Shown piece by piece: positions 50,544 to 62,500 of a stretch of DNA of 64,000 nt (position 1 is its first letter; each line of letters starts with the position of its first letter). Below the pieces are notes generated by a model. That model was not told where the DNA came from. It did no database searches and saw only the letters and a program-made list of their open reading frames with translations. Source of the DNA: Apteryx mantelli (taxonomy: Eukaryota > Chordata > Aves > Apterygiformes > Apterygidae); assembly GCF_036417845.1 (NCBI RefSeq), contig NC_090011.1:1942726-2006725 (forward strand), read 5' to 3'. A program made the translations under genes and the position numbers.

Positions 50544-53500
50544 CTGCGCGTCGTCCCCCCCGGCAGCGTCACCCCCTGCTCCGGTGACCTCCGAGGGGTC
50601 CCGGGGGCTGCCGGTGTCCCCAAAAGTGCTCCGGGGGCCACCGGCATCCCCAAAGGTGCTCCAAGGATCGTGGGTGTCCCCAAAAGTGCCCCAAGGGCCA
50701 CAAGGGTCCTCAAAGGGGCCCCAAGGGATCGTGGGTGTCCCCAAAAGTGCCCCAAGGGCCACCGGCATCCCAAAGGTGCTCAAGGGATCACGGGTGTCCC
50801 CAAAAGCGCCCCAGGGGCCACCAGCATCCCAAAGGTGCCCCAAGGGATCGTGGGTGCCCCCAAAAGTGCCCCAAGGGCCACAAGTGTCCCCAAAGGTGCC
50901 CCAAGGAATCATGGGTGTCCCCAAAAGTGCCCTGGGAGCCATGAGTGTCCCCCAAAGGTGCCCCAAGGGATCACGGGTGTCCCCCCAAAAGTGCTCCAAG
51001 GGCCACAAGTGTCCCCAAAGGTGCCCCAAGGGATCATGGGTGTCCCCAAAAGTGCCCCAAGGACCATGAGTGTCCCCAAAGGTGCCCCGGGGGGGCTGCG
51101 AGCTTCCCCCCCGCGGTGCCCCGGGCGCTCACCTGGAAGGGGATGACGATGGTTCACCTGCTCCCCCACCTTCCTCACGTAGGTTTGCCGGAGCTGCCGG
51201 GGACAGGCGGATCTTGGGGCGCTCTGCGGACAGAGGAGCCGCGCGGGGGTGAGCCCGGACACCCCCCCCCCACCCCCAAACCACCCACCACCCTTGGGTG
51301 CTGCCTGCCCGCCCCCCCCCCCGCGGCACCCACCCACGATCTCCCGGATGGTGACGGGCTGCAGCATGGTGGCCGGGGGGGCTCTTGCCGGCGATGTTGA
51401 CGCCGATGACGCGGAAGAGCAGCTTCTCGCCCGTCGGCAGCCCCTTGGCCGTGAAGCCGCAGCGCTCCACCAGCTCCGTGTTGGCCGGGATCCACTCGTC
51501 CGCTGCGGCGGGCCGGGGGGGGGGCCGGGAGGGGGCAGGGGATTAGCGGGGTGCGGGATTAGGGGCATGGGATTAGGGGGATATGGGATTGGGGGGGCAC
51601 GGGGTTGGTGGTATGGGGTTGGGGGCACGGGATTAGGGGGGTATGGGATTACCCGGGTGTGGGGATTGGAGAGATATGGGATTAAGAGGGCACGGGATTA
51701 GGGGGGGCATGGGATTAGGGGGTATGGGATTAGGGGAGCATGGGATTAGGGGGCACAGGATTAGGGGGCGTATGGGATTGGGGTATGGGACTAGGGGGAT
51801 ATGGGATCAGCAGGGTACGGGGTTGGTGGTATGGGATTTGGGGCATGGGATTAGGGGGCATGGGATTTGGGCAAGGGATTAGGGGGTACAGGGTTGGGGG
51901 TATGGATTAGGGGCCATGGGACTGGGAAGATGGAATTGGGGGTATGGGAGTAGGGGGGATGGGAATATGGGATTAGAGGGCACAGGGTTGAGGGCACAGA
52001 GTTGGGGTCATATGGGATTAGGGGGGCACAGGATAAGGGTATGGGATTGGGCATGGGATTAGGAGGTATGGGATTAGGGAGCACAGGATTGGGGGCAGGG
52101 GATTAGGGGGGCAGGGGCTTATGGGGCTGGGGGCAGGGTCGTGGGGGGCAGGACGGGGGGGGGCAGGAGAGTCAGGCCGTGCCCACGGCCGAGGGCTCGG
52201 GGCGGGGGAGGTGTCATCGTCCCCCCTGTCCCCCCGCCGTGGGGCAGACCCCCCCCCGTCCCCCCCCCCGCCGTGGGGCGCCCCACTCACAGCCCTCGCG
52301 GCAGTACTCCACCAGGTAGCCGTCTCGATGCCGCCCGCGCCCAACCGATCGGGCGGGCGCCACTTGAGGGTGGCCGTGGTGTCGGTGACGTCCTCCAGCG
52401 TCAGGTGGGTGGGCTCGCTCGTGGGGGCTGCGGGACGGCGGGGTGGGGGGCGGCGCCGTGAGCCCCCCACCCCCCCCACCCCGGGGCGGCCCCAGACCCC
52501 CCGGGGGGGCCCCAACCGCCAGGGGGGCCCCAAAACCACCATGGGTGCCCCAAATCCTCATGGATGCTCTTAGACCCCATGGATGCTCTTAGACCCCCAT
52601 GGGTGCCCCCAAACCTCCATGATGCTCCTAGACCCCATGGGTGCTCCTAGGCCCCGTGGGTGCCCCAGACCCTCATGGGTGCCCCCAAACCCCCATGGAT
52701 GCTCCTAGACCCCATGGGTGCCCCCAAACCCCCAGGGGTGCCCCCAAACCCCCATGGATGCTCCTAGACCTCATGGGTGCTCCAGACCCTCATGGGTGCC
52801 ACCAAACCCCCATGGATGCTCCTAGACCCCATGGGTGCCCTCAAACCCCATGGGTGCCCCCAAACCCCCATGGGTGCTCCTAGATCCCATGGATGCCCCC
52901 AAACCCCCATGGATGCTCCTAGACCTCATGGGTGCCCCAGACCCTCATGGGTGCCCCCAAACCTCCATGGGTGCCCCCAAACCCCCATGGGTGCTCCTAG
53001 ACCTCATGGGTGCCCCCAAACCCCCATGGGTGCCCCCAAACCCCCATGGATGCTTCTAGACCCCATGGGTGCCCCCAAACCCCCATGGATGCTCCTAGGC
53101 CCCATAGGTGCTCCTAGACCCCATGGGTGCTCCTAGGCCCCATGGGTGCCCCAGACCCTCATGGGTGCCCCCAAACCCCCAGGGGTGCCCCAAAACCTCC
53201 AGGGGTGCCCCCAAACCCCCTCCTGAACCCCCCCAAACCACTTCTGCTCTCTCCACAGGAAGCCCCAGCGCCCACAGCAGGTCACCCCAGACCTCCAGCA
53301 GGACCCCCAGACCCCAGGAGAACCCCCCAAACCTTCTCCCCGACCACCAACGCCCCTCCTGAACCCCCCCAAACCCCCTCTGCTCTCTCCGCAGGACCCC
53401 CCAACCCCACAGCAGGACCCCCAGACCCCCAGGAGAACCCCCCAAACCTTCTCCTGACCACCAACGCGCCCTCCTGAACCCCCCCAACCCCCCTCTGCTC

Positions 53501-56500
53501 TCTCCACAGGACCCCCCAACCCCACAGCAGGACCCCCAGACCCCCAGGAGAACCTCCCAAACCTTCTCCCCGACCACCAAACCCTGTCCTGAACCCCCCA
53601 AACCCCCTCTGCTCTCTCCGCAGGACCCCCAACCCCACAGCAGGTCACCCCAGACCTCCAGCAGGACCCCCAGACCCCCAGGAGAACCCCCCAAACCTTC
53701 TCCCCGACCACCAGCGCCCCTCCTGAACCCCCCCAACCCCCCTCTGCTCTCTCCGCAGGACCCCCCAACCCCACGGCAGGACCCCCAGACCTCCAGAAGG
53801 ACCCCAGACCCCCAGACAAACCCCCCAAACCTTCTCCCCGACCACCAACGCCCCTCCTGAACCCCCCCATACCCCCTCTGCTCTCTCCGCAGGACCCCCC
53901 AAGCCCACGGCAGGACCCCCCCCACCACCACTGCCGCCGCGCCCCCCCACCGATGGGCATGAAGGGCTGCGTGTTGTGGCTGGGCTGGGAGATGCCGATG
54001 GCGTTGACGGCGAAGACCCGCATCTCGTAGAGGATGCCCTCGATCATCTTGGTGGACTCGTAGGTGGTGTCCGTTGTAGACCTCGAAGTTGAGCTTCATC
54101 CAGCGCATGGAGCCCTTCTTCTTGCGCGCTCGATGAGGTAGCCTGGAAGGGGGGGGGGGGTGCGCGTGTGCAGGGGACACGTGAGGGACACGTGAGGGAC
54201 ACGCGTGTGCGGGGGCAGGAGGACGGCGGCCCTTCGGGGACCGCGTCACTCACCCGTCACGGGTTGTCCCCCGTCGTACTTGGGCGGCTCCCAGACCAGC
54301 ACGGCCCAGTCCTCCCCCACGGACATGACGCGCACCGCCTCGGGGGGGTCGGGCACGTCTGCGGGGACACGCAGGACGCCCGGGGACGCCCGCTGGCACG
54401 CGGGCACACGGGGACGTGGTCCCTCTGTCCCCAGCCGCCTCGTGTCCCTGTCCCCTTGTTTCCAGCCACCCCGAGTCCTTGTCCCCAGCCACCTCGTGTC
54501 CCTGTCCCTGTCCCCAGCCACCCCAAGTCATGGTCTCCAGCCACCCCATGTCCCTGTCCCCAACCAGCCCCTGTCCCCACATCCCTGTCCCCAGCCACCC
54601 CGTGTCCCTGTCCTTGTCCCCAGCCACCTCGTGTCCCTGTCCCCAACCAGACCCTGTCCCCAGCCACCCTGTGTCCCTGTCCCCAGCCACGTGTCCCTGT
54701 CCCCAGCCAGCCCTGTGTTCCCCCAGTCCTCATGTCCCCATTCCCGTTCCCCCATCCTTGTCCCCAGCCAGCCCCCGTCCCCCATGTCCCTGTCCCCAGC
54801 CACCTTGTGTCCCCCTCCCCAGCCAGCCCCGTGTCCCCGTCCCCGTCCCCCCCCCTTACCGACCACCTTGACGAAGAGGGTGGCCGAGTCCTCGCCCACG
54901 GGGTTCGTCACCTTGATGGTGTAACGCGCCTCGTCCCCCCGCTCAGCGCTCTCGATGACGAAGCTGCTCAGCTCCTTCTTCTCCTCGATGTGGGCCCGGC
55001 CCTCCTTCTCCACGAACACCTGGGGCGTGGGGACACGTGGCGCAGGGACGCGGGGGACACGGGAATGCGGGGGACGCGGCACGGGGACGCGGGGGACACG
55101 GGAACGCAGGGGGCGTGGGGACGTAGGGACATGGCATGGAGCACGCGGATGTATTGGGGGGACATGGGGACATGGCACAGGGACACGAGGGACACAGGGA
55201 TGCATCAGGGGGACGCGGGGGACACGTCACGGGGACGCAGGGGACACGGGGACGCAGCACAGGGCCATAGCATGACATGGGGGCACAGGGATGCATCAGG
55301 GGAAGTGGGGACACGTCATGAGGGCACGGACATGGGGACACAGCACAGGGGACATGGGGATGCGGCATGGGGACACGCGGATGCATCGGGGGACGTGGGG
55401 ACTTGTCATGGGGACACTAGGGACACAGGGATGCAGCACAGGGACATGGGGATGTGGCATGGGGACACACGGATGCATCAGGGGGACGTGGGGACACGTC
55501 ACGGGGACACGGGACACAGGGACGCAGCACAGGGACATGGGGATGTGGCATGGGGACACACGGATGCATCGGGGGACATGGGGACTCGTCATGGGGACAC
55601 TAGGGACACAGGGATGCAGCACAGGGACATGGGGATGTGGCATGGGGACACACGGATGCATCAGGGGACATGGGAACATGGCATGGGGACACAAAGGACA
55701 TGGGATGTGGCACAGGGGCACAGGGATGCATTGGGGATGTGGGGACAGGTCATGGGGACACAAAGGACATGGGGACATGGCATGGGGGCACAGGGATGCA
55801 TCAGGGGGGCGCAGGGACACATCACGGGGACACTAGGGACACAGAGACGCAGCACAGGGACATGGGGATGTGGCATGGGGACACACGGATGCATTGGGGG
55901 GACGTGGGGACTCATCATGGGGACACTAGGGACACAGGGATGCAGCACAGGGACATGGGGACATGGCATGGGGACACAAAGGACATGGGGATGTGGCACG
56001 GGGGCATGGGGATGCATTGGGATGTGGGGACAGGTCATGGGGACACAAGGGACATGGGGATGTGGCACGGGGGCATGGGGATGCATCAGGAGGACGCGGG
56101 GACATGTCACGGGGACGCAGGGGACACGGGGACGCAGCACAGGGCCATAGCATGACATGGGGGCACAGGGATGCATCAGGGGGACGTGGGGACACGTCAC
56201 GGGGACACGGGACTACGGGGGACGCAACACAGGGACATGGGGACGTGGCATGGGGACACGTGGATGCATCGGGGGGACGTGGGGACTCGTCACGGGGACA
56301 CAAGGGTCACGGGGACACGGCACGAGGACGCGTCGGGGATGCGGGGACACGGCGCAGGGACCCAAAGCCCACGGGGAGGCAGTGCGGGGTGGCAGCCCGG
56401 GGCAGGGCACGAGGACCCGCCGGGGACGCGTCGGGGACACGTTGGGGACATGTCGGGGACGCGGCGCGCTCACCTCGTCACCCTTCATCCAGGTGACGGT

Positions 56501-59500
56501 GGGCGCGGGCTCGCCCGAGATGGGCACGTCGAGGCGCAGCTTGTTGCCCGCCACCACCACGATGGTGTTCTCGGCCGTCTTCCCGAGCAGTCCAGGTGGA
56601 TCTTGGGGGGCTCTGGGGGGGGGGACACGGGGGACGCGGGGGGCCGTGAGCTTCCCCTGACGGTGCCCTGCGGCCCCGACCCCCCCCCGGTCACGCCGTG
56701 TCCCCCCCGTACCCCTATTTTTGTCACCCCCCCCCCGGCTCACCTTGCTTCGGGACGTACTCGACCTTGATCTCTGCGGCACAGGGAGCAAAGGGTTAAC
56801 GGGACGGCGGGGACCCCCCCCCCCAGTGCCACTGGTGTCCCCAAATGGTGCCCCCGGGACCCCCTGAATGCCACAAGTGTCCCCAAATGGCGCCCCTGGA
56901 CCCTCCCCCCCCACCGGGTGCTGTCAGCGTCCCCCCAAAGGGGCTCTAGGACCCTCCTAATGCTACCGGTGTCCCCGGATTGCGCCCTGGGCCCCCCCCA
57001 GCACCGCGAGTGTCCCCAAAGGGCACCCGGGGACCCCCCCCCAGTGCTGCCAGCATCTCCAGATGGCACCCAGGAATCCCCCCAGGGACTCCCAGCACTG
57101 CGAGTGTCCCCAAATGGGACCCTGGGACCTCCCCCAGGGACCCCAAAGGGCACCCAGGGACCCCCAGCACCATGAGTGTCCCCAAAGGGCACCCAGGGAC
57201 CCCCCCCAGCACCACAAGTGTCCCCAAAGGGCCCCCAGGGACCCCTCCAGGGACCCCAAAGGGCACCCAGGGACCCCCAGCACCACGAGTGTCCCCAAAT
57301 GTCACCCTGGGACCCCTCCCAGTGCTGCCAGTGTCCCCAAAGGGCACCCAGGGACCCCAAAGCACACCTGGAGACCCCCCCCCCAGGGACCCCAAAGGGC
57401 ACCCAGGGACCCCCCCAGCACCACGAGTGTCCCCAAATGTCACCCTGGGACCCCTCCCCAGCACTGCCAGTGTCCCAAAGGGCACCCAGGGACCCCAAAG
57501 GACACCTGGAGACCCCCCCCCAGGACCCCAAAGGGCACCCAGGGACCCCCAGCACCACGAGTGTCCCCAAATGTCACCCTGGGACCCCTCCCAGTGCTGC
57601 CAGTGTCCCCAAAGGGCACCCAGGGACCCCCAAAGCACACCTGGAGACCCCCCCCCAGGGACCCCAAAGGGCCTCCAGGGACCTCAAAGGACACCCAGGG
57701 ACCCCCCCGGGGACCCCCCGCCCGGCGCCACGAGCTTCCCCGCAGGGTGCCGGATGGGTGGGGGGGGGGGGGGAGTTCCGCACCCAGGAAGTTGAGCTTG
57801 GCGGAGAGGGAGAGCGCGTAGCCGTCGGGGGATGAAGGTGTAGTCGGCCTCGTCCTCGGGGCGCACGTCGTCGATGACCAGCTTGTGGAACCTGGGGGCG
57901 CCCGGGGGGTGGGGTGGGGTGGGTGGGTGCTGCGAGCTTCCCCCGCGCGGTGCCCCCGGGGGGGGGGGGGGGGGGCGCTGCGAGCTTCCCCCGCGCGGTG
58001 CCGCCGCCCCACCTGCCGCTGTGGGAGATGTGGATGCGCTTGCTGGGCCGCACCTCGACGCCGTTCTTGTACCACTTGCCCGTGACCTTCTCGTCGGACA
58101 CCTCGCACTTGAAGACCGCCTGCTCCGTGGCCTTCACCGTCAGGTCCGCGATGTCCTGCAGCACCTCCAGCTTCTTTTCTGGGGGGGGGGGGAGACGGTT
58201 TTTTTTGGGGGGGGGGAGGTGGGCACCCCTTGCCCTACACCCCAGGGACCTCCCAGGGGGTCACAGGGTCCCCAACGGACCTCCTGGACACCTTCATCAC
58301 CCCTGGGAACGCCTCGAGATACCCATAAGGGATCTCCTGGACATCTCCCTGCACTCCTGGGACCCCCGCGGGGACTTCTGGACACCCTCATCACGCCCGG
58401 GAACCCCTCCAGATACCCCAAGGGATCTCCTGGACATCCCCCTGCACCCCTGGGACCCCGCTGGGACCTCCTGGACACCCTCATCACCCCTGGGATCCCC
58501 TCAAGATATCCCAAGGATCTTCTGGACATCCCCCACACTCCTGGGACCCCGTGGAGACCTCTGGGCACCCCCATCACCCCTGGGAACCCCTCCAGATACC
58601 CCAAGGATCTCCTGGACATCCCCCTGCATCCCTGGGACACCCACGGGGACCACAGAGTCCCTACGGGACCTCCTGGACACCCCCATCACCCCCTAAACAC
58701 CCTCCAGGCCCCCCCCACCTTCCACAATGATCTCGGCCTCGCTCTCGCCCCCGTTGGTCATGATCTTGTAGCGCCCGTGTCCTCCTTGCTGGCCTCGTTG
58801 ATGATGAGGTAGTGCTTCTTCCCGTCCTTCTTGAAGCGGTACTTGAAGGTCTCCTCCCGCGTGAGCTCCACCCCGTCCTTCATCCTGCGGATGGACCCGC
58901 AACGCGTGGGCGCACGGACCCGCGACGGCGAGCGGGGGCCACGCGGGGTAGCGGGCACAAGTGCGTGCACAGCAGGGATGGGCACGGACTGGGGAACTTG
59001 GGATGGACATGGGATGGCAAGCGTGGACACACGGACACACAGGGGGCGCGGACACGCAACAGCAGGTATGGACGTGCAGGAGGTGGGTTTGGACAGGCGA
59101 TGGTGGGGATGGACACGTGATAGTGAACACGGACACGCACATGACAGGGATCAAAACGTGGTGGTGTGGATGGACATGCAGATGGCAGGGATGGACATGG
59201 GATGGTGGGGATAGAAATGGGATGGTGGGGATGGACATGGAGACGGCAGGGATGGACATAAGATGGTGGGGATGGACACAGAGATGGCAGGGATGGACAC
59301 ATGATGCTAAGCATGGACATGCAGATGGCAACAATGGACACGGGATGGTGGAGATGGACACGGGATGGTGGGCACGGACACACAGCTGAGGGGGACGGAC
59401 CGGAGACAGACGGGCACAGAGACGCGCGGACACGAGGAACGGCCGCACGCCGGGGACCCGTTACCACATCACTTGGGCTCCCTCCTCGGACACCTCGGCC

Positions 59501-62500
59501 TCCAGCACCACGCGGTCGCCCCACGAAGACCTGCTGGTCCTCCAGGCCCTTGGCGACGGTCACAGGTGGCTCTGGAGGGGGGGGGGACGCCGGGTGGGGC
59601 GTCAGACGCGGGGTCCCCCCCCGCCGCGGGGCCACCGACCGCCGCGGGGCCACGCTCACCCTTGACGAAGAGCTCGGTGAAGCACTTCTCGTCGTTGACG
59701 CGACACTCGTAGGCGGCGTCATCGGCCAGCGAGCACTTGTGGATGGTGAGGATGCGCTTGAGGCCCACGTTCTCGAACACGTATCTGGGGGGGGACACGG
59801 ACGCGGGAGGACACACGGTGGGGAGAGCAACGGGGAGACGCGGGGACACGGGGATGTGGGGGACATGGAAGGGACATGGAAGGGACATGGAGGACACGGA
59901 CACGGGAGGAGACATGGGGGGACATGGGGATGTGGGGGACATGGGATCGGGGGGACACAGGGACGTGGACATGGGAGGGACGTGGAGGACACACAAGGGG
60001 ACACAGGGATGTGGGGGACATGGAAGGGACATGGAGGACACGGACACGGGAGGAGACATGGGGGGGACACAGAGATGTGGGGACATGGGACACGGGGACA
60101 TAAGGACATGGGAGGGATGTGGAGAACACACAAAGGACACAGGGATGTGGGGACATGGAAGACACAGGGACACAGGAGGAGACATGGGACACGGGGATGT
60201 GGGGGACATGGGACACACAGAGGGGACATGGGGACACAAGGACATGGACATGGGAGGGACGTGGAGGACACACAAGGGGAACACGGGGATGTGGGGAACA
60301 TGGAAGGGACACGGAGGACACAGGGACATGGGAGGAGACATGGGGGGACACGGGGGACACATGGGGGGACACGAGGGGGGGAACACAGAGTCAGAGCCAG
60401 GGCAGGAGCCCCCATGGGTCCTCGCAGACCCCCAGGCCCCCTCCTGCCCCCCAAATCCCCCTCCTGCCCCATTCCAGCCCCCCAATAGCTCCCCCTCCTG
60501 CCCCCCAAGAGCCCCCCCAGCCCTCATCCTGCCCCCCAATACCTCTCTTCTGCCCCCCAGTACCCCTCTCCTGCCCCACTCCCGCCCTTCCTGCCCCCCA
60601 GAACCTCCTCCTGCCCCCCAAACCTCCTCTTCTACCCTCCTGCCCCACTCCAGCCCCCCAATACCATCCTCCTGCCCCACTCGGGACCCTCCTGCCCACT
60701 ATGTCCCCCTCCTGCCTCCCAACCACCCCCTGCAAACCACCCTCCCTGCCCCCCAATCCCCGCCGCCCCCGGCGCCCCGTACTTGGTGCTGGGCTTGAGC
60801 AGCTGCCGTTCTTGTACCACTTGAGGGGCAGGTCGGGGGCGCTGAGCTCCACCACCAGCTTGATCTTGTTGCCCTTGTCCACCTGGTACGCCGGGTCCAG
60901 CTTGCGGACGAAGGCTGTGGCGCCCCGTCACCGCGGGGCCCCGGCGCCCCTCACCGTCCCCCAGCCCCACGGCTCGCCGGGCCCCCCGCCCGGCCCGCCA
61001 CGGTCCCCCCGTGTCCCCAGCCCCGTGTCCGTGTGTCCTCGTGGTCACCCTTCCCCAGCCCTCCATGGTCCTCCATGTCCACCATCCCCATGTCCTCCAT
61101 CCCCATGGCCTCCTTCCCCAGCTCTCCATGGTCCCCCGTGTCCTCCAGCCCCCTGTCAGTGTGTCCCCATGGTCCTCCTTCCCCAGCCCTCCATGGTCCT
61201 CCATGTCCACCATCCCCATGGCCTCCTTCTCCAGCTCTCCATGTCCCCCATGTCCCCCAGCCCCATGTCCGTGTGTCCTCATGGTCCCCTTCCTCAGCCC
61301 TCCACGGTCCTCCATGTTCACCATCCCCATGGTCTCCTTCCCAGCCCGCCACGGTCCCCTGTGTCCCCCAGCCCTGTGTCCGTGTGTCCTCATGGTCACC
61401 CTTCCCCAGCTCTCCATAGTCCTCCATGTCCCCCAGCCCCATAGCCTCCTTCCCCCAGCTCTCCATAGTCCTCCATGTCCCCCAGCCCCATAGCCTCCTT
61501 CCCCAGCTCTCCATGGTCCCCCCGTGTCCCCCATTCCCATGTCCACGTGTCCCCATGGTCACCCTTCCCCAGCCCTCCATGGTTCCCTGTGTCCGCCATC
61601 CCCATGGCCTCCTTCCCCAACCCTCCATGGTCCCCCATGGCCCTATGTCCACCATCCCCATGTCCATGTGTCCCCATGGTCCCCCTTCCCCAACCCTCCA
61701 TGGTCCCCCATGTCCCCATGTCCACCATCCCCATATCCATGTGTCCCCATGGTTCTCCTTCCTCAGCCCTCCATGGTTCCCTATGTCCACTGTGTCCCCC
61801 AGTCCCATATCCCCATGTCCCCCCATGTCCCTCCACATCCCCGTGTCCCTCAACATCCCTTGTGTCCCCATATCCCTGTGTCCCCCCATGTCCCCTGTGC
61901 CCCGAGGTCCCTTGTTGTCCCCATCTCCTCCTGCGTCCCTCCACATCCCTGTGTCCCCAGGTCCCTCATTGTCCCCCCATCCGCCCAGCCTCATGCCCCC
62001 GTGTCCCCCCACGTCCCTCCGCATCCCCACGTCCCCGTGTCCCCCCCGCATCCCCCTTGTCCGGGCACCTTCGCTCTTCTTGGGCTCCACCTTGATCTTC
62101 TTGAGGCGCTTGAGCATGCCGCGGAGGTCGGTGATGCCGTACTGGAAGGCGATGCGCTCGTACTCGCTCTTCTTGGTGACGCCCCTTGAGCAGCTCCCAG
62201 ATCTCCGGCGGGAAGGGGTCGTCCTCGTCCTTCTTCTTCTTCTTCTCCTCCGCCTGGCCCTCCCTGCGGCACCGGCGGGGCCTCGTACGCGCACGGCTCC
62301 TCGTGCGTGCACCTTGCACGGCCTCGCACGCGCACGGCTCCTCGTGCGGCCTCGTGCGTGCACCTCGCATGGCCTTGCACGCGCACAGCTCCTTGCATGA
62401 TCTCATGCGTGCACCTTGTGCAGCCTTGCACGTGTTCACCCGCTTGCATGGCTTCGTGCACGCCCGTTGCACAGCCTTGCACGCGCACAGCCCCTCGCAC

